Positions 11,540-23,144 of a stretch of 49,081 nucleotides of DNA are shown piece by piece. Below the pieces are notes generated by a model. The model saw nothing but the letters and a program-made list of their open reading frames with translations. It was not told the DNA's origin and did no database searches. Numbering within the stretch: position 1 is the first letter of the stretch; the number at the start of each line of letters is the position of its first letter. The position numbers and the translations under genes are program-made. Source of the stretch: Chalara sp. BL73 (taxonomy: Eukaryota; Ascomycota; Leotiomycetes; Helotiales); assembly GCA_918026815.1 (NCBI GenBank), contig CAKJVC010000113.1:1-49081 (forward strand), in the 5' to 3' direction.

Positions 11540-11956
11540 AATAATTTTTTCAGTCAAGAGTAAAGAGGGGCGCAAATTAGATTAATACGGTTTAGAAGTA
11601 GTCTGGCACGTTTTAATATGCATTGGACAAGGCTTTGAACGTGAGCTCGCCGCGAGGTCAGTGAAGATCTCTACAGGACATGGCTACGGCTGTTTCGGCA
11701 TCTGGATTGCGTTGGGCACTGCAGTCCGAACGCTAGACAAAACAACGTTGTCGTAAAGCTAGGGAACTGCCGAGATCTTGTTCTCGGATATACATACTTA
11801 GGTTTTCTTTCCCTTCGGCCTCGGAGAGTCGGGCCTCAAATACCCCCTCAACATGGAACAGACCACTAAGCCTTAGTTACATGGCATAAATGCTCACAAA
11901 TTGCTTTCTCGGGTATCCAATCTCTCGTGAATAGAATTGCCATCAAAAAGTTGACA
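11540..11956. promoter_or_regulatory. Divergent promoter, ALDH / ADH (unit 1)
   Basis: These 417 bp separate start codons of a divergent aldehyde dehydrogenase and alcohol dehydrogenase pair, consistent with co-regulation. A CGG-rich stretch (about 11816-11835, containing CGGCCTCGGAGAGTCGGG) could bind a zinc-cluster regulator, but this is only a suggestion. Confidence 0.4.
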
Positions 11957-13023
11957 ATGGCAGACTTGATGGATGTCTGGGCTCTCACAGAATGGGGTAC
12001 ACCTCTTCAAAAATCAATCAGCCCATTCCTACACCTACAGGAACGGAGGTCTTGGTGCGCGTTGCCTACTCTGGAGTTTGTCATTCTGACCTTCATACCG
12101 CCGAAGGTTTTATGACATTGGAGGAGGAAAACGATTTTACGTCAAGGACCGTGGGATACAATTGCCAATCGCACTGGGTCACGAAATACTAGGAGATGTT
12201 GCTGCGGTTGGCCCAGATGCAGGTGAAATATCCATAGGATCTCATCAAATCGTGTATCCTTGGCTTGGCTGTGGTTCCTGTGCTCGATGTAGCCAGGAAG
12301 AAGACAACATGTGCGCTGCGCAAAGAGGACTCGGAACCTTGCAGAATGGCGGGTTTGCTGAGTATGTAGTGGTACCGCACCCAAAGTATCTAGTCAACCT
12401 GGGTGATCTCGATCCCGCAGTTGCATGCACTTTTGGTTGTTCTGGAATCACCACCTTGAGCGCAGTCAGGAAGGTTCTACCTCTGCCGCCGGACGAGCCA
12501 GTTCTGCTTATTGGTGCTGGTGGACTAGGTCTTGCTGCAATATCCGTCTTGAAGGCATTTGGGCATAGATCCATTGTTAGCACTGATATAAACGATGAGA
12601 AACTCGCGGCTGCTGCCGCCGCCGGTGCATCAAAGACTGTCAACACCTCAGGTCCTTTGGCACTCCAAGATATACTCACTGCCACTAACGGGCCTGTCAT
12701 CGCCGTAATCGACTTTGTGAACAGCTCAGAAACTGCTGCTCTAGTGTATAGCCTTGTCGGCAAAGGAGCTAAATGGGTACAAGTTGGGGTCATGGGAGGT
12801 TCGATTGAGTTGTCACTTGTGGGCAATATTTTCAAGGGTCTAACGATATACTCAAATATCACAGGAAATTTGGAAGAGTTGCGAAGTCTCGTACAACTGG
12901 CGAAAGAGGGAAAGTTGAGCCCTGTACCGGTCCAGACGATGGCGTGGAATTCAGTGAACGAAGCAATGGACTTTTGCTCCAGGGCGGGGAAAGGTAACGG
13001 GGAGAATGGTGCTGGTGAAGTGA
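11957..13023 (+). CDS. Zinc-dependent alcohol dehydrogenase, MDR family (unit 1, frameshifted)
   Basis: It should interconvert an alcohol and an aldehyde or ketone with NAD(P). The start is MADLMDVWALTEWG. The catalytic zinc site is seen in GVCHSDLH and GHE, and the four structural-zinc cysteines in CGSCARCSQEEDNMC. The Rossmann motif is GAGGLGLAAI. The GroES-like and Rossmann domains together give about 355 residues, the normal length. No intron is needed. The sequence looks closest to the D-arabinose/6-hydroxyhexanoate dehydrogenase-like branch (from memory, low confidence). Breaks: an A-run contraction near 12008 private to this copy; the TTTT at 12108-12111 shared with unit 2; and several indels from about 12970 that scramble the last 17 codons. 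Confidence 0.88.
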
Positions 13024-13538
13024 TAGTCTCATTATACGTAGGCAATCCAAGTTATCAGGGAATATTTCTCTTCCACAGTAAATTTTTCTTCGTTGTAGTT
13101 TGTCATCTTGATAGAAACTGGAATGGCTGGGTGAGAGTTGATATCCTGAATCTCTGTGTCTTGAATAGGATTAAATCGTAAGTTGAATTAAGAGTAGATA
13201 GAATTGTAGTGAGGTCATTTCTACATACACATGGGAATTTCAAATTAAGACGAAAATAAACAAGTAGTCTGCTGTGGGTAGTAATCAGTATCGAGTATGA
13301 GTACAGTATAAGTAAAATATGATCTGTATCTGGGACATATGTCATAAAATACACGTGTAATTTATATAGCATCATATGATACTACTATAAATAGAGATTA
13401 TTTGCTATAGCTAGATCTTAATATACTAAAATATTGAATTTAGTACCTGTTTTGTGGAGACTGTCTTCCTGTTGTATTATTCCTAAAGAATACCAAGTTA
13501 GCCTTCCTTTACCTTGACTTCATTTGCAAGTACAGAGT
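13024..13538. other. Convergent intergenic region, AT-rich
   Basis: It lies between the 3' ends of the alcohol dehydrogenase (+) and the minus-strand SDR. It is AT-rich with TATA/ATAA-rich runs around 13200-13440. I see no gene. Confidence 0.5.
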
Positions 13539-14819
13539 CTAGCCCCAACAGATTTTAGCCAAGGTAAAACATACTACTAGTCGCTGAGCTGTTCTGAGAA
13601 CAACTTCTTGCCATTGTTTGAGAAAGTCTCCTTCCTGATAGTCATCGTGCTCCAAATCCATATACCCCAAGAGTGCCTCCTCGCGAGGGACAACGCCTAA
13701 TGACCGGCCTTCAAATATTAATAGCATGTAAATAAGGATCGCCTTTCACCAACATACCATTTAGTGTAGTATCAGATGAAATCCTTAACATCGCGCTACA
13801 GGCATCTTCGACTGTTGCAAATTTTACGCCTTCCCCAGTAAGGTAATTTTGGATTTCTTTGCCTAATATGGGCGTACGGACATACCTAGATGATTTAATA
13901 GGGTCAGAATACGAATACCACATTGCGGGTTGTGTTTGATAGGGGTTATTTACCACGGTGCAACAAGGTTAACACGAATGTTTTCCTTCCACGCTGTTCT
14001 ACGGAGGTTTCTCATCAGGCCTCTGGCCCCCCACTTGGATATATTGTACTGGGGTGAACCAGGCTGATCAGTATATGCAGCGATGCTTGCCTTAAGAATC
14101 AAGCAGCGATCTCGTGCAGACACCAGTGGCTGACGTCTAAAATAATGGATGGCTAGTTTTGCTGTGTAGACCATTCCAATCAAGTTTATCTCGATGGTCC
14201 TCAAATCAGGCTTTACGGGTGGAAGAGCGGGATCTGGTTGGATATTATTAGTAAAACACCACGGTACGGCATAGCGAACAGGGAAATAAACCTTGAAGCC
14301 TGAAGAGATCATCTGCACCAACAACACCAGCATTTGCAATCACGATGTCGCAACTTTTGTGAGGAGAGTTCTCGATGGCCGTCTGAAACATCCGTACCTG
14401 GTCATCCCAGTTGCGCACGTCACATTTGACAAACTGAGCCTTCCTACGAAAGACGTAAGTCACAGCGACCATGCTGTCCAAACTGCCTGTAAAGGCTTAC
14501 CCTGAAAGCTCTGAGACAGTTTGATTACTAGCAATTTCGTTAAAATCTCCAATGGTGATATAGGCACTTGATTTTATGGTTAACATGGTCGGCAGATCAC
14601 GTTTGGAAATGACTGTTATCATACCCTGCAGCCGCGAAAGCTTCAGCATATGCCTTGCCAAGACCACTTGCCCCTCGACGTTTGTTAGCTTTAGAGAGAC
14701 AAGAGACAGACTGTACCTCTAACCTCCTGTTATGATCACTGATTTCCCTGTCAGATTTTTCAGGTCTAAAGAGGATATTTCCTTCCAAGCTTGCGGTCTT
14801 GATACTCAGGCACAGACAT
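13539..14819 (-). CDS. Short-chain dehydrogenase/reductase, intron-rich (unit 1)
   Basis: NAD(P)-dependent oxidoreductase of the classical SDR fold. Reading from ATG at 14819 (MSVPEYQDRKLG) and removing five or so short introns gives the cofactor motif TGGASGLGKAYAEAF, the DVRNWDDQ segment, IANAG, and the active-site SIAAYTDQPGSPQYNISK (Ser, Tyr, Lys). One intron has a textbook TACTAATAATATCCAACCAG branch point and acceptor (about 14233-14252 on the plus strand). Another starts GTATGTTGG, joining TLN to GRSLGVVPREEALLG. A 1-bp loss near 14790, relative to unit 2, breaks the N-terminus in this copy. The overall look is of fungal 15-hydroxyprostaglandin-dehydrogenase-like SDRs. Confidence 0.82.
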
Positions 14820-15591
14820 CTTGACGTTTGTACCTCGTCATCCAGAAAAAAAGATGATAATTTGCTCGTTACTCCAACAGGTTTATTGTGTATTCAGAGT
14901 TTCCATTGAAGAACATCATAGCTCCATTTGAGGTCTGCAGAACTCCTTGTCAGACTAATAATTTATTACCTCAGGTTACAATAATGTCCCGTCGGAGGTT
15001 CATCCGGATATGCCGGGCCGCAGCTACCTTACCCGAAGCCGCTTGGCATCGCGGATATAGAAAAATGATTGATTATCCGAGCTTGTGCCACGAAGGCTCG
15101 TGATCGCCGAACGATAGCATTGAAGTCCGGCTTCCAGCTGAAAGCCCAACGCTGTTGCACTTTTAAGGGCAGTTTGTAATAGCAAGGTCCGACTTCTGCA
15201 CGGGCAAGGTCTCCATGACGACTAGAATAGCCGAGTACTTTCTAACAAAAGTAAAATGAGTCAACATAATCTCGAGAGAAAAGAATAGATAATAGAAGAC
15301 AGAACATACTTAGGTAGTAATATATCATTTTCAATGTGATAATAAATTGAAAGTGCGAAGAATTACCGTAAAGACTTCTACGGCACTCGACTGCCGAATA
15401 GTCGAATATAATACGGCAGGGCTAGCCCCGCGGGTAAAATTCCAAATTCAATGACCTTGCCTTCTCAACTGTAAATTTCATGTGCAGCTGTTGCTATCAG
15501 TTACCAAAGGCTGCTTGATACCTCGTGTTCCATTATATTTGCGAGCTGTTGAACTCTTCGTCAGTGCTTTCAATCTTCCTACAGGAACAAA
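14820..15591. promoter_or_regulatory. Divergent promoter between the two SDR genes (unit 1)
   Basis: These 772 bp lie between divergent start codons. A CGG-N8-CCG inverted triplet (14993-15006), followed by further CCGG-containing sequence, is a candidate zinc-cluster (Zn2Cys6) site. This is a pattern match only. The 71-codon open frame at 14888-15103 is probably incidental. Confidence 0.4.
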
Positions 15592-16761
15592 ATGAGTGTT
15601 AATCCGCGACTCAATTTCCCCAAAGGAATGCTATCAGGTAGTATTGTTGTATACATTCTCTTTGTGCTCATTGACCGTGGATATTAGGGCAGACTGCCAT
15701 CATTACGGGTGCAGCTCAAGGAATAGGTGCTGAGACTGCCGCAATTTTCTCACGTGAGGGGTGCAAGGTTGTCCTTGCAGATATTGATTCTGGTACTATG
15801 AGGTAAATTAGAGTGGTAAATAACGATGCTGATACCAAGAACAGCAAAAGCCGAGAAAACAGCCCAGGCCATCAATTCTGATGGGGGCGTTGCGATTGCC
15901 GTTGCTGGAGATATCACAAAAAATGAAGAAATAAGCAGGTTGGTCCAAAAGACTGTTGAGTTTAGTGGTGGGAAGATTCATATTATCGTCAACAATGCAG
16001 GTTACGCATGGGATGACCCCATCGAAAAATCCATGACCAACAATGGGGTATGTGTTTATCTTGACCCAGGAACTTGCTCCATGTATTGATCTGATCTACG
16101 AAGAAACCATTATTTCCCCATAACACGGCGCCTTTTAAACTCATCCGAGCTGTAGCACCGTACTTTATGGTCAAAGATGGCGAGCCGAGATCAATCATCA
16201 GCATCTCATCTACATCTGGGATTCATGGGAACGCTGGACAAGCTAGCTACGCTTTGGCAAAAGCAGGTTTAGTAGGATTTACGAAGACGGTGGCACAAGA
16301 ATGGGGGCCTGAGTATGGTGTGAGGGCAAATAGTATGTATCTTGCCTAAACGAACCGGGGCTCTACGAAGGCTAACTGTTTTCTTCACAGCTGTTGCTTT
16401 TGGAGCTATCAAAACCAGACTTACGCAAGCTCCTTCTGGTGAGTATGCTGTTCGGCCAGACGGTACGAAGCATGCTGTTGGATTTGAAGGTGGCTACGAT
16501 GAAGAAGAGAAATGGTCAGTATATTTAAGGCCAACATTCTTGCTGGCTGTATCTCACATGCATATTCACAGGGTCGGTGATATCCCGCTTGGACGTATTG
16601 GGACTCCCACGGATGCTGGACTAGCAATTCTAGCCGTGGTTTCTCCTCTTTTCTCATATGTGACTGGTCAGGTAAGTGAAGTAATTATTGACCGCAGGAA
16701 ACATTCTGACAGTTGAACTTTAGACAATCGTGGTAATAGTACCTCTCCAGACTCCTGCTAA
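15592..16761 (+). CDS. Short-chain dehydrogenase/reductase with six exons (unit 1, complete end)
   Basis: NAD(P)-dependent SDR. Start MSVNPRLNFPKGMLSG; intron 15638-15687; cofactor motif TGAAQGIGAETAA; intron 15803-15839; then NNAG and the active site SISSTSGIHGNAGQASYALAK (Ser-Tyr-Lys). Further introns start GTATGTGT (16048 region), GTATGTAT (16336 region) and GTCAGTAT (16516 region). A last intron (GTAAGT...CTTTAG) leads to an exon reading TIVV. With one extra base in the A pair near 16732 the end becomes NSTSPDSC and TAA at 16759-16761; as written the frame runs across the unit junction. A G-run contraction (16045-16048) is shared with unit 2, and a small deletion near 16118 is private to this copy. 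Confidence 0.82.
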
Positions 16762-16765
16762 TCAG

Positions 16766-18951
16766 ACTGATCACTGCCTGGAGCAAAAGGCGCTGTTGAC
16801 CCGGTAGCGATAGAAGTTGTTGCTGGATTAGTATGAGAAGTCGGCTGGGCTGTATGAAGTAGCTGTGCGTCGTCTCGCACGAGAGGCAATTTGTGCCGCA
16901 TCCTCTTGCCTTAAGGTATGTAGTGGTTTCCAGATGCCCTCCTTATCTCTTCTCCAGATTATGATCGTCTCGTCATAAGATCCCGAAACAATTCTACCGT
17001 ATCTGCCACCACCACCACCAGGGGTAGTTTAGCCCCATAAGCTGTGATATCTTCAGGTCTTCTTGAGCCAGCATTTCGCGGCCGCCCGCGCTGAGAAAGT
17101 GCATTCCGATCAACAATACCTGCGTCGACCGCTTTGAAATACTCATTGTCTATGATTTTGGCGCTCTCTGTGTCCTCGTACTGACTATAAGGCAGATCCC
17201 CAAAGCCTGCCTGTACAGTGCGAACAAGATTTGTATGGGCTCGCAAACTTGCAACCTCGAGTGAGGTTTCTTTGTCGAAGATTTTGACTTCGTTGTCGCT
17301 ACTTCCACTGACTACGCGGCGGCCATCATACTGTACGCAAGCAATGCCTTTGGTATGCCCGATAAATGTTCTTTCACATTTCTGTTCAGGCCAATTCCAT
17401 AACTTCACTGTGCGGTCGCCGGAGGCAGATACTACCTCGCTCCCATGTATTTGGACGGCATTAACAGCAGCATTGTGACCTTCTAGACACGAAATCATAG
17501 AGTATGGCGGTATAGTAGGGAGCCCAGCGGTAGGCGAAGGGTTGAATCCAAAATTATTCAGGTATTTTGGAACTGGATGGACAGGGCCAGGCAAATGAGA
17601 GAGGTTGTAGCCCACTTCTCCTGGGTTCATGGGTTTACGGTTGAAAATCTTGATAGTTTTGTCTTTCGAGCAAGTCACCAAGACACGTTTGTCGAATCTG
17701 ACATTCAGAACAGATTCTCGGTGCGCCCTTCGCAATATTTGTAAGATCTGTCCTGTTGAGAACCTCCAGAGGATTACGGTAGAATCGCTGCTTCCTGAGA
17801 CGATTAGGTCTTCTTCAGGATCGGCATCGAACTGGAGGCACAGTACTGATCCAGTATGCCTCTCGAGTTTTCTTATCAGTCGCCTGGTGTCAAGATCCCA
17901 AACTCGGAGCGTTTTATCACGACTTCCACTAACGAGATATTTCCCAAAAAACTGAATAGTGTATATACACTCTTTATGAGCCTCTTCGGGGTGACTCGGA
18001 TGTGGAAGTTGGAAATTCGTGTATCTCTCGGCCTCCCAATTGGCTTCTAGTCTCCGCCTTTGAGAATAGAGATATTGCCAATTGAGTTTCCTCTTTCCAT
18101 CAGGATCCATAGAGATCAATGAAAACATACTCGACATAGGTAACGGAGGTTTCGAGATAGATGGTGCAGTTGAGAGACGTCGATCGTTGATTATATTCTC
18201 GACCGAAAGTCGGCCTGCTCGAGTCGGGTAAGTTGGAGATAATGGATCCTGATGTAATGAAGCTGGTTGTAGATCCGTCATGTTCTCATCCATTTCAGGT
18301 TGCCTCTCTTGTGATGGTCCAAAAAGAGACTCTTTATTGACCATAGGTCCATCAGCATCAGCCATCTCAAGATCACCAGAATCGCCGCTTGAATGAAGTG
18401 CAGGGGCTACACGCTGAGGAGTTGCTCTCCTCTTATTTGGTTGTTCATACGCGTCGGCTTCACTGGACCTTGAGCGCTCAATGTTCAACGAGTCTTCAAA
18501 TTTCTTCACTTCCGATCGAACAACTCGAAAGCCTTCGAGGAAGTAGAGATGTTCCCATAAATGTCGGTCTAGCGCAAGCTGCATCCATTTATGTGAGGCG
18601 CGAGCCGTGTTTATCAACGATAAAGGGTCAAGAAATCCAAGGATCTTCAAACAGACTTCCTGAGGTAGATACTGAAAAAATCTATGTAGAGCCTGGGTCG
18701 TAGTCGACGCACAATTTCGCAGACTTCGGAGGTGGGAAGGTTATTGAGGATGCTCATCGCAAGTTCTAAGCAAAGATGTTAATTGAAGACTTGCGCTGCA
18801 GCGACGGACTCTTACCAGCACGCTGGGAGCTTGGAATACTCTCTAACCATGCCGAGAGATTCGAGGGTTCAGCTCCGCTGCTCATTACACCAGCATTCAT
18901 TGGGTCCTCGCTGTAACCTTCGTCCTGGGGAGACTGCGCATAAGATGCCAT
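16766..18951 (-). pseudogene. F-box/WD40 protein, 3'-truncated copy (unit 2)
   Basis: This is the second copy of the gene at 1-2504. Here the frame is open from the F-box through the blades (18650-16959), without the private breaks of unit 1. It still has the T-run (18675-18680) and C-run (17021-17024) frameshifts, so it ends with an aberrant VADTVELFRDLMTRRS tail. The unit junction at 16766 removes the last ~105 codons, including the basic C-terminal tail. Exon 1 is 18951-18816 and the intron 18766-18815. Confidence 0.85.
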
Positions 18952-19617
18952 TTTTGAAGGTTGTGAGGTATTATAGAGTTCTAATCTTTGTAGAGACTCA
19001 AAAGTGACGCACTGCCAGACGCGAGCCAGCGCGTAGCCTATGTTGTGCTTTCCTCAGTGATTTGGACGTTGTTAATCGCAAGGCTGAAGTGAGGAGGGAG
19101 ATTCTTTGTTCTAGGCTGGAGACCGCGGGTCGTTCCAAACCACAATTCAATCAGCCGCCACTACAGGGTATGTGTAGCGGAAAGCGACTGGCAGGCTGAA
19201 TGTTGGCAGTATCGGGGATCCGGCTCAAGATAAATATGTCATCGAAAGGTATAGGAATGGGCAGGATGCTTGAGAACTGGATGGGGTTGATGTTGGTATT
19301 GGGTTATTTAGGTGTTACTCTAACTACTACAGTAATCCATTGCCGTCGTCGGCTTCTTCCAGGTCAGTCCGCCGTTTCCAGCGCTGATCTTGCTGCATTA
19401 GGTAAGCGACACCCCCTGGCCCATCACGCCCCATCCACTGGATAAGATTGGCTGAATGGATTCCTGAGACAGAGAGACAACCTCAACCTGACCCTGACTC
19501 CCTCGAACCGCTCTCCCTCCTCGAAAAGACCTCCAACTTCAACCCCGATTGCCCGAACACACAACACTCCCAAGGACTTGCTTGAATGCGGAAGCAAGAG
19601 CTGCTTCTTTATCGTTG
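18952..19617. promoter_or_regulatory. Divergent intergenic region, F-box gene / cdc24 (unit 2)
   Basis: Copy of 2505-3170 with no notable change; no gene seen. Confidence 0.45.
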
Positions 19618-22600
19618 ATGTCATCCGGAGGCGGCGTTGCCTATATGGCGCATGCCCAGGGACTGCTTCAAAGGACCCAGACAGCACCAGTATATACAAA
19701 TATTCAAGGGCGGCCCAATCCCCAAGGCTTGAGCCAGACCATGAGCCATGCCTCCAGGTCATCTCAGTTGTCTGGCACTACGGCCTATGCATCTTCTTCC
19801 TCGACCTCGCTATCCTCTATGACGAGCTCCACAACCTTGGTACCTGCAACCGGTCCCGTCAAGCAACGAACAATATTATCAACCAGCGAGCCGATGCTTC
19901 CCGGTCCCTATATCAGATTTGCGTAAACCTGCAGCAAAGACTAAAGCTGGTTCCTGGCTTTTCGGACCATTTACTCGAATCACAGCAGGAACATGAAGGC
20001 GAAGATATGGACCCCGTTTCGTCATTATGGGGGTGCCTACGCAAAGGAACGCCTTTATTGACCATCTATACTGCTTTAAAGCCATCAGACCCCTTAAAAA
20101 TCGACGAGAATCTGGCTCCGAGTCGCAGACCGAAGGTCGCTGCTTTCAAATTCGTAGAAGCATGTATGAAGGATTTGGGTTTACCTCCACAGGAATGCTT
20201 CAGCTTGTCTGATCTCTTTGGCGACGATACGACCGGTTTCGTTAAGGTTCGTAGTGAAATACCTCCCTTGCGCTAATATTTAATCACGCATGCATCACCG
20301 CTTCAAACATTTTGGTGTATATTGTCTCGACTAACAGTAGCCTAGGTTACTCAAGTAATAACCATCGTCCTTGATGTTGCCCAGGAGCGCGGTTTTCTTA
20401 CGACGGCAGATAACTCAGATGAGCCGACACCTAACGCTCCTGGATCAAAAATGAGCTATAGAGATCATGTGGTACGAGAGCTGGTCGAGACGGAACGCAA
20501 ATATGTTCAAGATCTTGAAAACCTACATGACCTCAAAAAGGAGGTAGAACAGAAAGGCGTTATACCGGGCGATGTGGTGCATGATATTTTCCTCAATATA
20601 AACGCAATCTTGGATTTTCAACGAAGGTTTCTTATCAAAATCGAGACAACCAACTCGCAAGACCAAAAGGACCAAAAATGGGGCCTACCTTTTACTAACT
20701 ACGAAGAAGCGTTTGGTATATATCAGCCATTTATCGCAAACCAGCGAAAGGCAGCCGATATTGCCAAAGAGAGTTCGATAAGATTTCATTGGCTGACCAT
20801 CCTGTTGTGGTTGATTTCAATACACTGGACGGCTTCCTTCTGAAACCTATGCAGCGTCTGGTGAAATATCCGCTCTTGCTCAAAGTGCGCTTCTTGACCC
20901 TTATGTAGAACGAGCAAGCTAATCATTCACAGGATCTCCGCGACAAAACTGATGCAGATGAAGAAACCAAGGTGGACCTGACCAATGGTATCGAAGCATC
21001 GAATCGTGTGCTCACCCAAGCAAATTCAGCAGTCGATCGCGAACTGAGGAATGAAGCATTGGATGATCTTTGCAGCAGAGTAGATGACTGGAAACACCAT
21101 AGGGTCGATCACTTTGGTGACCTTCTTCTTCATGGCCATTTTCCAGTGGTGACCGGCAAAAGCGATGTTCAGAAAGAAGTACGAGCCTTTTCACTTATAC
21201 TTGAAACGAATTATGTTCTCCGGCTTATCTAAGGAGTATTGAGCCCTAAGCGCAAGGCGCTATACCCTACATTATGTCAAATACTTGATCCTGTAGTTTA
21301 TGGGTCAATCTGACTATGTAGGCGAAATAGTGTGGACAGGTGCTCCACAAAAGGTTGACCAGTGTTACCGAAAAGAGCCCGTTCTACTTCTCATGAATGA
21401 CTCTTAGCCCTCCGCCTAGTGTCTATTGTGATGCTTGAAAATAAAATTAGCTTAATAGTGTGCTAACAAGTGGGGCCTGGTGCCCGATCTTAAACAGTAC
21501 ACAATATACCTTTTCGAACGCATTCTTCTCTGCTGCAAGGAAGTAGCCCCAAATAAGTCAAAGGATAAAATAATGGGAGCACCTAAGGACAAGAAGGATA
21601 AGAAAGATAAGAAGTCGAAAGAAAGTTCTAAGAATATGAAATTACAACTTAAGGGACGTATTTTCATGACTAACGTTACTGAGGTTGTATCTCTTGGAAA
21701 GCAAGGCATGTGGTAATCCTAGAACACCTACATATTCGAGACTAACAGCGTTAGGTTCTTATACTGTCCAAATTTTCTGGAAAGGCGATCCGGTTGAGAA
21801 TTTCATCATTCGATTCTCAAATGAAGAAACGATGAAGAAATGGTACATTGGCGTAGACGGACAGCGAAAAGAGCATGCGAATACCGCACAATCAGCTACA
21901 AGCCCAGATGCTGCACCAGCTGACTTCGCGTGGATGCGTGATCAGACAGCTACGATGCCGAATCCATATGCTCAGCAGGACGAGGACGATGATGACGACG
22001 ATGACTATGTTTCAAGCCAGCAGAATCAGTTAAATACTATGTACTTAGGACAACAAAACAACGGAGTTCCTAGAAATGCATCTAGCACAAGTCTTCGATC
22101 GAGATCTACTACTGGCGAAAGCACCCAATCTCTGGCCAGCATCGCACGAGCGCCACCTCCGCGCTTCCCACTGGGAATGGTCAACCCACCTCTGAGTGTC
22201 CAAACCCAAATGGCCTCCAACTCAACCTTGCCTTCCCCAGGTCAAAGAGGGGAGAGTCTTACTTCTCGCCCGTTGCCGAATCGCCAGCATCCTTCTCTTC
22301 CAGAACAAGCACAGCATCCTCTATGTTTCCATTCCCACGTCAAGGCACTCCACAAGGTAGCTGGGAAGACTCTAATAGATATACTGCCCCTGCAATTGGT
22401 CGGGTGCCTTCAAGAGACAGCTCTACACCGGCCAACCAATTCCAGACCAACGGCCGCTCGGCTCAGCGGCCATCACTCCCAGCCATGGGACCTGGAGGCA
22501 CACAGGCCAGCTTGGCACAACAACGTAGTCGCTCTTACAGTACACCAGATATTAATGCACAAACTGGTCAGCGACGTCCAGGTCCACCTAGTGGGCCGGT

Positions 22601-23144
22601 GCCTGCGGTCCCAGGCATTCCGCCTCACTTGCATCCGGCATATGATGCCGGCATCCCTAGATCTGCGAATGGATCTCCTAATGGTAGTATACCAATAAGG
22701 TCGAGTACGCAGTCACCTGGAGTGCAGCGTGAAAGAATGCAGCAATCTCAGTTCACAGTGCCACAATATGGTCGGTCCAATACAACACAAATTCCCATGT
22801 CAGCAGGGGATAGCAGGACAATTTCTCCTCCGAACACTGCAACATCCGCCGACGGCGACGTCGCATTACCGACACAGCTGAAAGTAAAAGTGAACTGCGA
22901 CGGGAATTATGTGACTCTTGTGGTCGCATTCAATATCACATATCAGTCCCTCATTGACCGTATTGACGCCAAAGTCGGACGCTTTTCTAACAATGCGATC
23001 GCACGAGGAACGATGAGGCTGAGATACCTTGATGAGGACGGAGATTTTGTAACGATCGAATCTGACGAAGACATTCAAATCGCATTCCAGGAGTGGCGTG
23101 AGGCGCAGAAACTTCAGTATCACGCTGGATCTTTGGGGAGATAG
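19618..23144 (+). CDS. cdc24: Cdc24-type Rho GEF for Cdc42 (unit 2, different lesions)
   Basis: Same CH-DH-PH-PB1 architecture and exon pattern as unit 1. In this copy the codon that is TAG in unit 1 is CAG (LDVAQERGF), the KKEVEQ segment of the DH domain is intact and the PH domain reads through (WKGDPVENFIIRF). It has its own breaks: one C lost in the N-terminal region near 19860 (CCCGTCAAGC against CCCGTCCAAGC), one A lost near 20768 in the DH domain, and the G-run problem at 22249-22252 in the linker before PB1. A composite of the two copies would read almost completely, so neither copy's annotation should be trusted without reads. Confidence 0.9.

Larger units (their letters stand above)
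321..16765. repeat. Unit 1 of a 16.4 kb tandem duplication
   Basis: The sequence starting ACTGATCACTGCCTGG at 321 starts again at 16766, and the two stretches can be followed side by side for the whole unit. Gene order and orientation are identical and the copies differ mainly by small indels. Homology on the right ends at 16707 for unit 1 and 33189 for unit 2, so 16708-16765 is present only in unit 1. That 58-bp piece holds the last exon of the plus-strand SDR. To the left, 1-320 exists only once and carries the C-terminus of the F-box gene. Confidence 0.95.

Noticed and set aside
12245..13045. 266-codon minus-strand open frame opposite the alcohol dehydrogenase (also at 28727-29458).
   Set aside because: It is fully antisense to a clearly recognised enzyme, has no recognisable motifs, and follows the third-position pattern of the sense gene.
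14888..15103. 71-codon plus-strand ORF in the SDR promoter region.
   Set aside because: Short, no motif, lies in a divergent promoter; likely chance.
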